The notes under the pieces: model-generated
What the model was told of the DNA's origin: nothing
Databases searched by the model: none
The model's input: the letters and a program-made list of their open reading frames with translations, nothing else
Shown here: positions 40,206-48,520 of the stretch, one piece after another
How positions within the stretch are numbered: the stretch's first letter is position 1
How the letters are laid out: each line of letters opens with the position of its first letter
Program-made: the position numbers and the translations under genes
Origin: Microbacterium pygmaeum
GTDB lineage: Bacteria > Actinomycetota > Actinomycetes > Actinomycetales > Microbacteriaceae
Assembly (NCBI RefSeq): GCF_900100885.1
Contig: NZ_LT629692.1
Location: forward strand, 372,001 to 436,000
DNA: 64,000 bases
Direction: 5' to 3'

Positions 40206-41754
40206 GCTCCGGGTCGGCCTCGTCCTCGTCCTCGAGCCGGATCGCCGACACATCCGCCGGAAGCCCGTCGCCGGTCTGCTCGGCGGCGAGCTCGTCCGAG
40301 AGGACCTGCGTCGGGATGAGCCCGGTGCCCTCGGCGTCGGGATGCACGAGGGCCGCGGCGGCCGGTCCACGCACAGCGTCCGATGAGCCGATCGCCGGGT
40401 CGCCGAGACGCGCTTCGCGCATCTGCTCGGAGTTCAGCAGCAGGTTCAGCAGGATCGCGGTGATGGCACCGGCGCTGATGCCCGAGTCGAAGATCAGCGT
40501 GAACCACTGCGGGAACTGGTCGTAGATCGTCGGGGTCACCGTCGGCAGCAGGGCGACGCCGATCGAGACCGCCACGATCAGCACGTTCTTGTTGTTGAAC
40601 CTCACCTTCGTGAGGGTGCGGATTCCGGATGCCGCGACCATGCCGAACAGCGCGATCCCCGCCCCTCCGAGCACGGCGCTGGGGACGCCCTCGACGATCG
40701 CCGACACCTTCGGGATGAGGCCGAGGACGACCAGGATCACGCCGGCGGCCGTGGCGACGAACCGCGACCGCACGCCGGTGAGCGAGACCAGTCCGACGTT
40801 CTGCGCGAACGCCGTGTACGGGAACGTGTTGAAGACGCCGCCGATGACGGTGCCGAGGCCGTCGGCGCGCAGGCCATCGGCCAGCTGGCGGCGGGTGACG
40901 GGCTTCTCGACGATCTCACCGACGGCGATCATGTCGCCGGTGGTCTCGGTCATGATGACCAGACCCACGATCAGCATCGAGACGATCGAGGCGACCTGGA
41001 ACGTCGGCAGACCGAAGTGGAACGGCGTCACGAACGCGAACCATGCGGCATCCCCCACGCTGGACCAATCGACCATTCCCGGCACGAACAGGGCGACGAT
41101 CGTGCCCAGCACGAGTCCCAGAAGGATCGAGACCCGCTGGAGCGGAGCAGGGGCGAAACGCTCGATGAGGATGATCAGCAGCAGCGTGCCGAAGGCGAAG
41201 GCGACGTTGATCGGGGCAGCGCCGTCCGGGTTGTTGTCGACGATCCACCCGGCAGCGACCCGCATCAGCGACAGACCGATGATGAGGATCACCGTGCCGG
41301 TCACGATCGGCGGGAAGAACCGCAGCAGCTGGGAGAAGAACGGTGCGACGAGGATCATGAACAGGCCGCAGGCGATCGTTGCGCCGAAGACTGCCTGGAT
41401 GCCCTCGCTCTGCCCGATCGCGATCATCGGACCGACCGCGGCGAAGGTGACGCCCTGCATCAGCGGCAGCCGCACGCCGAAGCGCCAGAAGCCGACCGAC
41501 TGGATGATCGTCGCGATGCCGGCCACGAACAGGTCGGCGCTGATGAGGAACGCGAGGTCGCCGGCGGAGTAGCCGAGTGCGCCGCCGACGATCAGCGGGA
41601 CCGCGACAGCGCCCGCGTACATCGCCAGGACATGCTGCAGTCCGAGCGGCGCGAGGCGGGCCAGCGGCGGGATGCCGTCGACCGAGTTCGTCGTGCGCTT
41701 GGCCGCCTTGGCGGCTTTCGCTGCCTTGCGGTCGTTGAGGTCTGTGGCCGTCAT
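40201..41754 (-). CDS. NCS2 purine permease (urate/xanthine type)
   Basis: A 517-residue NCS2 permease with about 14 helices. IPPLARLAPLGLQHVLAMYAGAVAVPLIVGGALGY, MQGVTFAAVGPMIAIGQ, MTETTGDMIAVGEIV and TVIGGVFNTFPYTAFAQNVGLV are typical of the urate/xanthine (PucJ, UacT) branch. Next to uricase it probably imports urate or xanthine. ATG 41754 has a TAGTGT box five bases upstream. Its stop codon lies at the IS border but is intact. A charged tail of about 60 residues follows the last helix. Confidence 0.9.
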   Translation of the reverse strand: MTATDLNDRKAAKAAKAAKRTTNSVDGIPPLARLAPLGLQHVLAMYAGAVAVPLIVGGALGYSAGDLAFLISADLFVAGIATIIQSVGFWRFGVRLPLMQGVTFAAVGPMIAIGQSEGIQAVFGATIACGLFMILVAPFFSQLLRFFPPIVTGTVILIIGLSLMRVAAGWIVDNNPDGAAPINVAFAFGTLLLIILIERFAPAPLQRVSILLGLVLGTIVALFVPGMVDWSSVGDAAWFAFVTPFHFGLPTFQVASIVSMLIVGLVIMTETTGDMIAVGEIVEKPVTRRQLADGLRADGLGTVIGGVFNTFPYTAFAQNVGLVSLTGVRSRFVATAAGVILVVLGLIPKVSAIVEGVPSAVLGGAGIALFGMVAASGIRTLTKVRFNNKNVLIVAVSIGVALLPTVTPTIYDQFPQWFTLIFDSGISAGAITAILLNLLLNSEQMREARLGDPAIGSSDAVRGPAAAALVHPDAEGTGLIPTQVLSDELAAEQTGDGLPADVSAIRLEDEDEADPER

Positions 41755-41759
41755 GCGGC

Positions 41760-41765
41760 ACACTA
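41760..41765 (-). promoter_or_regulatory. -10 box TAGTGT, leaderless permease start
   Basis: TAGTGT on the minus strand, five bases, then ATG 41754. Confidence 0.5.
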
Positions 41766-41877
41766 TGGTTCCGGCGGAGCACTCGCCAGGGTTTCGGGCC
41801 AGGCGTTCGGCAGTGTTTACGCGGCGTTACGCGCCCGCAACGCGCCCTCCCGAGAACCGACCCTCCACCCCACACCG

Positions 41878-41946
41878 GACTGCTCCCCTGTCGCAAACCG
41901 TCCTCGCCGCGTCAGCGAACGCCGTCTCGCGACAGTGGAGCGGTCC
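41878..41946. repeat. Palindromic repeat B2
   Basis: GGACTGCTCCCCTGTCGC and GCGACAGTGGAGCGGTCC are 18-base arms with two mismatches. The first arm is the inverted equivalent of the right end of B1 (30113-30130). It lies between apt and the permease gene. Confidence 0.65.
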
Positions 41947-41963
41947 TGGCCCGCTCCGCTGTC
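41931..41963 (-). terminator. Hairpin at the apt stop codon
   Basis: GACAGTGGAGCGG and CCGCTCCGCTGTC pair (13 bases, one T-G position) with a 7-base loop; the stem reaches into the apt stop codon. No T-run is present. Confidence 0.55.
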
Positions 41964-42480
41964 AGGCCGTGAACACCGCGTGCACGTCGCCGACCCGCTC
42001 GCGTCCGCCGAGAGTGGTCAGCTCCATCAGCACGGCGGTCCCGATCACGTGGCCGTCGAGCACCTCGAACAGCTCGTGCGCCGCGACCAGCGTGCCGCCG
42101 GTGGCCAGCACGTCATCGACGAGCAGGACGCGCGTGCCCGGCTCGATGTCGTCGTGCGCCTCGATGGTCGCCTGCGCGTATTCGAGCGTGAAGGAGACGG
42201 ATGCCGCGGGCCGGGGCAGCTTCCCCGCCTTGCGGATCGGCACCAGACCCACCTCCGCGACGGTCGCGACCGCGCCGGCCAGCAGGAAGCCGCGCGCCTC
42301 GATGCCGGCCACCACGTCGAACTGCCCGGAGAAGGGCTCGATCAGCGCCTCGATCACGGCGCGCAGCGCGGCAGCGTCGGCCAGGAGCGGCGTGATGTCC
42401 CGGAACAGGATCCCCGGTTCCGGGTAGTCCGCGATCGTTCGGATGAGGGATTCGGCGCGGTCGAGGGCTGCGGAGGGCAC
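41962..42480 (-). CDS. apt: Adenine phosphoribosyltransferase
   Basis: A 172-residue type I PRTase that makes AMP from adenine and PRPP. YPEPGILFRDITPLL at the N-terminus, GIEARGFLLAGAVA and the PRPP loop VLLVDDVLATGGTLVAAHELFE are the family marks. GTG 42480 has a TAGGGT box six bases upstream, so the mRNA is probably leaderless. Its place next to a purine permease fits purine salvage. Confidence 0.93.
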   Translation of the reverse strand: MPSAALDRAESLIRTIADYPEPGILFRDITPLLADAAALRAVIEALIEPFSGQFDVVAGIEARGFLLAGAVATVAEVGLVPIRKAGKLPRPAASVSFTLEYAQATIEAHDDIEPGTRVLLVDDVLATGGTLVAAHELFEVLDGHVIGTAVLMELTTLGGRERVGDVHAVFTA

Positions 42481-42486
42481 GCGCCA

Positions 42487-42492
42487 ACCCTA
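42487..42492 (-). promoter_or_regulatory. -10 box TAGGGT, leaderless apt start
   Basis: TAGGGT on the minus strand, six bases, then GTG 42480. Confidence 0.55.
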
Positions 42493-42524
42493 GCCCGCGC
42501 CGCCGCGCCCATCCGAACGCCGGA

Positions 42525-42538
42525 TGCAAGCGCTTGCA
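42525..42538. promoter_or_regulatory. LacI-family operator upstream of the GH13 gene
   Basis: TGCAAGCGCTTGCA, a perfect 14-bp palindrome of the classic MalR/CcpA/LacI type, two bases before the TAGCCT -10 box. A bound repressor would block the promoter. Confidence 0.8.
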
Positions 42539-42539
42539 C

Positions 42540-42545
42540 TAGCCT
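42540..42545 (+). promoter_or_regulatory. -10 box TAGCCT, leaderless GH13 start
   Basis: TAGCCT, six bases, then ATG 42552. Confidence 0.6.
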
Positions 42546-42551
42546 GGATGC

Positions 42552-44246
42552 ATGACTTCGCTCGACCTCGCTGTCTTGTCCGATGCCCTGCCCTCGCGCC
42601 CCGGAGCGGAGTGGTGGCGCACCGCCGTGATCTACCAGATCTACCCCCGCTCGTTCGCCGACGAGTCCGGCGACGGCATCGGCGACCTGCCCGGCGTCAC
42701 GGCCCACCTCGACGATCTGGCCGAACTCGGCGTCGACGCGCTGTGGCTGAGCCCGTTCCAGCGGTCGCCGCAGCACGACGCCGGGTACGACGTCGCCGAC
42801 TACTGCGATGTCGACCCGCTGTTCGGCACGCTCGCCGATTTCGACGACATGCTCGCCGAGGCGCACAGCCGCGGCATCCGGATCATCGTCGACCTCGTCC
42901 CCAACCACTCCTCGACCGAGCACGAGTGGTTCCGCCAGGCGCTCGCCGCGGCCCCCGGCAGCCGGGAGCGGGCCCGCTACCTGTTCCGCGACGGCAAGGG
43001 CCGGCACGGCGAGATCGCCCCGAACAACTGGGAATCGGTGTTCGGCGGGCCCGCCTGGACGCGCGTCACCGAGGCGGACGGCACTCCCGGTCAGTGGTAC
43101 CTGCACCTGTTCGACACGTCGCAGCCCGACTTCGACTGGTCGAACGAAGAGGTGCACGAGGAGTTCCGGCGCATCCTGCGCTTCTGGCTCGACCGGGGCG
43201 TCGACGGCTTCCGCGTCGATGTCGCGCACGGCCTGATCAAGGCCGCGGGCCTTCCGGACTACACCCCGCCAGCGGACGCCGCCTCGATGGGCGGCGAAGA
43301 GGACGACGTGCCCTACTGGGGTCAGCCCGGTGTCCACGATATCTACCGCGACTGGCACGAGGTGCTGGACGCGTACGACGGCGACCGCGCGCTGGCCGCC
43401 GAGGCATGGCTGCCCACCGCCGACAAGACGGCGCTGTGGGTGCGACCCGACGAGATGCACCAGGCGTTCAACTTCCCCTACCTGCAGACCGAATGGGATG
43501 CGGCGGCCCTGCGCACCGTGATCGTCGAGTCGCTGCGCGCGTTCCCCGCCGTCGGCGCCCCGAGCACGTGGGTGCTCTCCAACCACGACGTCGTCCGGCA
43601 CGCCTCGCGTCTCGCGCTGACCGCCGAGAATCCGCAGGGATACGGCATCGGCCCCGACTCGGCCGGCAAGCCGATCCCGGCACTGGGTCTTCGTCGCGCC
43701 CGCGCGGCGACGACCCTCATGCTCGCGCTCCCCGGGTCGGCCTACCTGTACCAGGGCGAGGAACTCGGCCTGCCCGAGGTCATCGACATCCCGGACGACG
43801 CCCGTCAGGATCCGACGTGGTTCCGCTCGCACGGCGAGCGCTACGGTCGCGACGGGTGCCGGGTGCCGATCCCGTGGACCTCCGACGGCGCCTCGTACGG
43901 ATTCAGCCCGACCGGGCAGTCGTGGCTGCCCCAGCCCACCGAGTGGAGCGACCTCGCCCGCGACGCGCAGGAGCACGATCCCGACTCGACGCTCAGCCTG
44001 TACCGCACGCTGATCGCGGCGCGTCGTGCGGGCGGACTCGGCGCGGGCGCGGTGGCGTGGCTGCCCGGCTTCGACCCCGACGTCATCGCATTCCGCAACG
44101 GGAATGTCACGGTCGTCGCGAATCTCGGCACCACCCCGGTCGTCCTCCCCGCCGGAGAGATCCTGGCGCGAAGCGAACCGTTCACCGGAGCGTCGCTGCC
44201 GGTCGACACCGCCGTGTGGATCGCGTCCCCGGCCGGCGACGCCTGA
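42552..44246 (+). CDS. GH13 alpha-glucosidase
   Basis: A 564-residue alpha-amylase superfamily enzyme, cytoplasmic. WWRTAVIYQIYPRSFADESGDGIGDLPG starts it; the catalytic residues are Asp223 (GFRVDVAHG), Glu284 (AAEAWL) and Asp346 (SNHDVVRH), with DLVPNHSS for substrate binding. It should cleave alpha-1,4 or alpha-1,6 links of malto- or isomalto-oligosaccharides or sucrose-type sugars. A LacI gene follows 14 bases later and a LacI operator precedes it, but no dedicated transporter is adjacent. Confidence 0.92.
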   Translation: MTSLDLAVLSDALPSRPGAEWWRTAVIYQIYPRSFADESGDGIGDLPGVTAHLDDLAELGVDALWLSPFQRSPQHDAGYDVADYCDVDPLFGTLADFDDMLAEAHSRGIRIIVDLVPNHSSTEHEWFRQALAAAPGSRERARYLFRDGKGRHGEIAPNNWESVFGGPAWTRVTEADGTPGQWYLHLFDTSQPDFDWSNEEVHEEFRRILRFWLDRGVDGFRVDVAHGLIKAAGLPDYTPPADAASMGGEEDDVPYWGQPGVHDIYRDWHEVLDAYDGDRALAAEAWLPTADKTALWVRPDEMHQAFNFPYLQTEWDAAALRTVIVESLRAFPAVGAPSTWVLSNHDVVRHASRLALTAENPQGYGIGPDSAGKPIPALGLRRARAATTLMLALPGSAYLYQGEELGLPEVIDIPDDARQDPTWFRSHGERYGRDGCRVPIPWTSDGASYGFSPTGQSWLPQPTEWSDLARDAQEHDPDSTLSLYRTLIAARRAGGLGAGAVAWLPGFDPDVIAFRNGNVTVVANLGTTPVVLPAGEILARSEPFTGASLPVDTAVWIASPAGDA

Positions 44247-44260
44247 CCCGGGAGCTCCAC

Positions 44261-45274
44261 GTGGTCGGCATCGACGAAGTCGCACGCCTGGCCGGCGTCT
44301 CGACGGCGACGGTGTCGCGTGCGCTGAGCGGCCGAGGATCGGTGTCGGCCGCGACCCGGGCGCGGGTGGAGACTGCCGCTGCGCAGCTCGGCTACGTCGT
44401 GTCCTCGACGGCGTCGAGCCTGGCGTCGGGCCGCACCCGCAACATCGGGGTGCTCGTCCCGTTCGTGGACCGCTGGTTCTTCGGGGCGGTGCTCAGCGGA
44501 ACGGCGGCGGCGCTGATGGGTCGCGGGTACGACATCACGCTGTACAACCTGAGCGCCGACCGCGACCAGCGCCGCCGCGTCTTCGACACGTTCCTGCGTC
44601 GCGGCCGTGTGGACGGCGTGCTCGCGATCTCGATCGCCCTCGACGACGACGAGATCGGCCGTCTCGGCGAGCTCGGGCTGCCGGTCATCGCGATCGGCGG
44701 CCCGAATCCCCTGCTGACCACGCTGACCGTCGACGACGTCACGGTGGCGCGGCTGGCCACCGCGCACCTCGTCGACCTCGGTCATCGTGAGATCGCGCGC
44801 ATCGGCGCGAGCCCTGAGTTCGACATCGACTACCACATCCCCACGCGTCGCCGTCAGGGCTTCGAGCAGGCGTTGACGGATGCCGGGATCCCGCCGCGCG
44901 CAGAGCTCTTCGAGCCCGCCGACTTCACCATCGAAGGCGGTTCCCGCGCCGCGAAGGCACTGCTCGCCCGCTCGGACCTCCACCCGACGGCGATCTTCGC
45001 CGCGTCCGACGAGATGGCGATCGGCGCGATGCTGGCCGCGCGCGAGCTCGGGTTCCGCGTCCCCGAGGACCTGTCGATCATCGGGGTCGACGGTCACGAG
45101 CTCGGGGAGTTCTTCCGGCTCACCACGGTGGACCAGTTCCCGGCGGCTCAGGGGGCGCGCGCGGCTGACGCGATCCTGGACGAGATCGAGGAGTCGGATG
45201 CCGCACCCCCACGCGACGGGGCGCTCCCCCTGCCGTTCGAGCTGATCGTCCGGGGCTCGACGGCACGTCTCTGA
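44261..45274 (+). CDS. LacI-family regulator of the GH13 gene
   Basis: A 337-residue LacI regulator: GIDEVARLAGVSTATVSRALSGRGSVS, hinge YVVSSTASSLASGRTRNIGVLVPF, and a sensor domain ending in ASDEMAIGAMLAARELGFRVPEDLSIIGVDG. The first helix of the DNA-binding domain reads EVARLAGVSTATVSR, suited to a TGCAAGCGCTTGCA-type site. GTG 44261 has GGAG six bases upstream. Co-transcribed with GH13, it is probably a maltose/isomaltose-responsive autoregulator. Confidence 0.88.
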   Translation: MVGIDEVARLAGVSTATVSRALSGRGSVSAATRARVETAAAQLGYVVSSTASSLASGRTRNIGVLVPFVDRWFFGAVLSGTAAALMGRGYDITLYNLSADRDQRRRVFDTFLRRGRVDGVLAISIALDDDEIGRLGELGLPVIAIGGPNPLLTTLTVDDVTVARLATAHLVDLGHREIARIGASPEFDIDYHIPTRRRQGFEQALTDAGIPPRAELFEPADFTIEGGSRAAKALLARSDLHPTAIFAASDEMAIGAMLAARELGFRVPEDLSIIGVDGHELGEFFRLTTVDQFPAAQGARAADAILDEIEESDAAPPRDGALPLPFELIVRGSTARL

Positions 45275-45286
45275 CCGCACACTCCC

Positions 45287-45350
45287 CCGTTTCCGGACGA
45301 GACTCGCCGCCACGCCCGGCGTCGACGCGGCGTGTCTCGTCCGGAAACGG
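45287..45350. repeat. Palindromic repeat A1 (64 bp)
   Basis: Ends CCGTTTCCGGACGAGAC and GTCTCGTCCGGAAACGG are fully complementary, and CGCCGC/GCGGCG extend the stem inward. It lies between the convergent LacI and glycosidase genes and could end transcription of both. Copy A2 (52817) differs at four positions. Confidence 0.8.
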
Positions 45351-45377
45351 CTGGGGCAGCCGCGGGTGCCGCTGCGG

Positions 45378-46592
45378 TCAGCGGCGGTGCCGGCGCGCGA
45401 TCGCCTGGTACTCCTCGAACGCGGCGTTCTTGCGGCGCGCCAATTGCTGGTCGCCGCCTCGGACGAGGTTGACGAGGCCGAAGTCGAGCATCCACGCATC
45501 CGCCGGCTTCTCGTCGAAGCGGTACAGCCAGTCGACGAGATCCAGGAACGGGAACCACGTGTACCCGACCACGGGGACGCCCTCGCTCCGCAGGGCGAGG
45601 ATCTCGCCCTCGGACTCGCGCAGCCACGCGATCTTCTCCTCCGGCGAACCCACCAACGAGGTCTCGGTGATGATGATCGGGAGGCCGTACCGCGCGCTGT
45701 AGAGCTGCACCAGGTCGCGCAGCCCTGCCGTCCCCGCCACGACGGGGGACTTTCCGCCCTTCTCGTCCATCCGGATGGTCGTGAACGTCGGGTAGTAGTT
45801 CACCCCGAGCACGTCCGGCTGCACCGCGTTCGCGGCGAACCAGACGAGGTCCTCGTCGGTGTAGCCGTGCTCCCCCAGCCAGTCGCGCAGCGGGTGTGCG
45901 TCATCGACGCGCCCGGTGATCAGATCCAGCGCCAGGAACCGGCGCTCCTCGAGGATCGCCCGCGACAGCGGCGTCGTCTCGCCCTCGTACCGGAATCCGG
46001 CATCGACGTGCACGAAGACCGCATCCGGATTGACCGCGGAGATCTCCTGCTGCGTGCGCACCATGCCCTTCGCCAGCACGCGCACCAGCGTGAGGAATCC
46101 GTCTGTGCCCTCGAGGTACGGCGGCCAGTTGCCCATCTCGCCGCACCACTCGGCGTTGACGATCGGCTCGTTCAGTGGCGTGAAATCGTCCCAGACGCCG
46201 CGGTACCGCTCCGCCACCGCGCAGGCGTACGAGGCGATCCGCTCGGGGTACTGGGAGTTCAGGAACGCATTGTCCAGCCAGGTCGGGGTCCCGTAGTGCA
46301 TGAGGTCCACGATGCAGCGCAGCCCGAGCGATCGCATGTGCTCGGCGACCTGATCCGTCCACGACCAGTCGAACAGGCCCGGCTCTGGCTCGACGAGGTA
46401 CCAGGGCACGCCCCACCGCACGAACTCGGCACCGGACTCCGCGACCAGATCGAGGTCCTCCCGCCAGTGCGAATAGTGCTGGGTCAGTTCGTACTCGTCG
46501 AGCCGGCGGTGTCCCGGCCGGATCTGCGGGATGAAGGTGTCCTCGATCCCGACGCCGTAGCGGAGCCGGTCGTGTTCGAACCAACGGGTCAT
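45378..46592 (-). CDS. Clan GH-A glycosidase (GH1-like)
   Basis: A 404-residue cytoplasmic glycosidase. The (beta/alpha)8 acid/base is in FTPLNEPIVNAEW and a candidate nucleophile in IIITETSLVG; DLMHYGTPTWL and GVNYYPTF match the GH1/GH-A core. It is shorter than ordinary GH1 enzymes and I cannot fix its substrate; beta-glucoside, beta-galactoside or beta-fucoside are options. I use ATG 46592 with AAAGGA seven bases before it; ATG 46634, overlapping the permease stop as ATGA, is also possible. It is the last gene of the ABC cassette. Confidence 0.8.
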   Translation of the reverse strand: MTRWFEHDRLRYGVGIEDTFIPQIRPGHRRLDEYELTQHYSHWREDLDLVAESGAEFVRWGVPWYLVEPEPGLFDWSWTDQVAEHMRSLGLRCIVDLMHYGTPTWLDNAFLNSQYPERIASYACAVAERYRGVWDDFTPLNEPIVNAEWCGEMGNWPPYLEGTDGFLTLVRVLAKGMVRTQQEISAVNPDAVFVHVDAGFRYEGETTPLSRAILEERRFLALDLITGRVDDAHPLRDWLGEHGYTDEDLVWFAANAVQPDVLGVNYYPTFTTIRMDEKGGKSPVVAGTAGLRDLVQLYSARYGLPIIITETSLVGSPEEKIAWLRESEGEILALRSEGVPVVGYTWFPFLDLVDWLYRFDEKPADAWMLDFGLVNLVRGGDQQLARRKNAAFEEYQAIARRHRR

Positions 46593-46630
46593 GGAGTCCT
46601 TTCGGGGTGCGGACGCCGCAGCATCCGTCG

Positions 46631-47524
46631 TCATTTCAGCCCCGTCGTGGCGATGCCCGCGACGAAGCTGCGCTGGATGAGCAGGAAGAAGACCACGACG
46701 GGCAGCAGGGCGAGCAGCGACCCGGCCATGAGCAGCCCGTACTCGACCACGTGCTGTCCCATGAACAGCGCCAGGCCGGCCGGGAGCGTCGATGACTCGA
46801 TGCTCGATGACATCACGAGCGGCCAGAGCAGGTCGTTCCAGTTGTACTGGAAGTGGAACAGCCCCAGCGTCAGCAGTGCGGGCTTGGCCAGCGGCATCAC
46901 CACCTGCCGGTAGATGCGCCATTCGGATGCCCCGTCCACGCGCGCCGCCTCCTCGAGATCGCGCGGCAGCGAGAGGAAGAACTGCGTGAGGAAGAAGATC
47001 CCGAAGGCGTTCGTCATCCGCGGGATGATCATCCCCGGCAGGGTGTTGGTGAGCCCGAACCCGTTGAGCATGTCGTAGAGCGGGATCAGCGTGACCTGGA
47101 ACGGCAGCATGAGCAGGATCAGGATCAGCACCATCACGACGCCGCGGCCGCGGAACGGGATGCGCGCGAGCGCGTACGCCGCCATCGAATCCAGGAACAG
47201 CGAGATGATCGTCACCCCGCCGGCGAAGATGATCGTGTTGACATAGAGCCGCGCGAACGGGATCCGCTCCCAGACCTCGGCGAAGTGCTGCAGCGTGAAT
47301 TCGCGCGGCCACAGCGTCGGCGGGTACGTGACGATGTCCGCCTCCGGCTTGAACGCCGTGAAGGTCAGCCAGATGATCGGAAGCAGCATCAGGAGCGCGA
47401 TCAGGATCGCGACGATCGAGAGCACCCACTTCGAGGCCCGGTACAGGTTGAGCTGCCGGCGGTCGCGGACGCCGGAATCGCGGATGCCGGTCTCCGGCGC
47501 GAGGGTCGAATCCAAGACGGTCAT
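46631..47524 (-). CDS. Sugar ABC permease, MalG type
   Basis: A 297-residue CUT1 permease with helices such as WVLSIVAILIALLMLLPIIWLTFTAF and the EAA loop DLEEAARVDGASEWRIYRQVVMPLAKPALLTLG. Its start overlaps the previous stop as TGATG. Paired with the next gene upstream; the ATPase is missing from the locus. Confidence 0.9.
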   Translation of the reverse strand: MTVLDSTLAPETGIRDSGVRDRRQLNLYRASKWVLSIVAILIALLMLLPIIWLTFTAFKPEADIVTYPPTLWPREFTLQHFAEVWERIPFARLYVNTIIFAGGVTIISLFLDSMAAYALARIPFRGRGVVMVLILILLMLPFQVTLIPLYDMLNGFGLTNTLPGMIIPRMTNAFGIFFLTQFFLSLPRDLEEAARVDGASEWRIYRQVVMPLAKPALLTLGLFHFQYNWNDLLWPLVMSSSIESSTLPAGLALFMGQHVVEYGLLMAGSLLALLPVVVFFLLIQRSFVAGIATTGLK

Positions 47525-48462
47525 CAGTACGTCACCGCCCGGCGCCGGAGCCACCCGTATTGGACCATCGACAGCACGAAGACGAAGATCAACAGGACGA
47601 ACGAGATCGCGGACGCATAGCCGAAGCGCAACTCCTGGAATCCTTCCCGGTAGATCAGCATGACGAGGGTCTCCGTCTTGAAGTAGGGGCCGCCGCGGGT
47701 CATCACATAGATCTGATCGAACGCCTGCAGGGTGGCGATGAGTGCCAGGACCGAGACGAGCAGCGTCTGGTTGGACAGGAGGGGCAGCGTGACCCGCCGG
47801 AAGCGCTGCCACGGACCGGCGCCGTCGATCTTCGCCGCTTCGTAGAGCTCGGTGGGTATCGACTGGAGTCCGGCGAGGTAGATGACCATGTAGAAGCCGA
47901 CGAACTTCCAGACGCCGACCATCATCACCGCCGGCATCGCGAAGCGCGGGTCGCTCAGCCAGCCCTGCTCGGTGACGATCCCGATCTGACTCAGCCAGTA
48001 CGACAGGAGTCCGATGTTCGGATCCAGCAGGAAGGTCCAGGCGATCGCGATGATGCCGAGCGACACGATGAAGGGCAGGAAGATCGCGGTGCGCACGAAG
48101 GTGCGGCCGACGAAGGCCTGGTTGAGCATCACCGCGAACAGCAGCGCAAGGATCACGGTGACCGGCGCCACGACCACCGCGTAGAGCACGGTGTTCCAGA
48201 ACGCGTTCCAGAACGCGGGGTCGTTCACCAGCTCGACGTAGTTGTCCAAGCCCACCCACTCGGCGGCCGCGATGAGGTTGTAGTCCGTCAGCGACAGGTA
48301 GACGGCCTGGATCATCGGGTAGAGGGTGAACGCGCCCAGCACCAGTAGGGCCGGCGAGAGGAACAGCCAGGCCGTGAGCTGCCGGCGGGACGCCGGCCCG
48401 CGGCCGCGCCGGCGCCTGGTGGACACGAGCGAAGTGGCGGGCGCCAGTTCGGTGACCGTCAT
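47524..48462 (-). CDS. Sugar ABC permease, MalF type
   Basis: A 312-residue CUT1 permease: AWLFLSPALLVLGAFTLYPMIQAVYLSLTDYN and the EAA loop ELYEAAKIDGAGPWQRFRRVTLPLLS. ATG 48462 follows AAGGAGA. It is separated from the binding-protein gene by a strong hairpin, the same design as in the beta-glucoside cassette. Confidence 0.9.
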   Translation of the reverse strand: MTVTELAPATSLVSTRRRRGRGPASRRQLTAWLFLSPALLVLGAFTLYPMIQAVYLSLTDYNLIAAAEWVGLDNYVELVNDPAFWNAFWNTVLYAVVVAPVTVILALLFAVMLNQAFVGRTFVRTAIFLPFIVSLGIIAIAWTFLLDPNIGLLSYWLSQIGIVTEQGWLSDPRFAMPAVMMVGVWKFVGFYMVIYLAGLQSIPTELYEAAKIDGAGPWQRFRRVTLPLLSNQTLLVSVLALIATLQAFDQIYVMTRGGPYFKTETLVMLIYREGFQELRFGYASAISFVLLIFVFVLSMVQYGWLRRRAVTY

Positions 48463-48480
48463 CGGGGATCTCCTTCGATC

Positions 48481-48514
48481 GCGTGGGCCGGAGCGGCAGC
48501 GCCCCGGCCCACGC
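48481..48514 (-). terminator. Intra-operon hairpin between binding protein and permease
   Basis: GCGTGGGCCGG pairs perfectly with CCGGCCCACGC (11 bp, 12-base loop). No T-run, so attenuation or mRNA protection is likelier than full termination. Confidence 0.65.
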
Positions 48515-48520
48515 GGTCCG

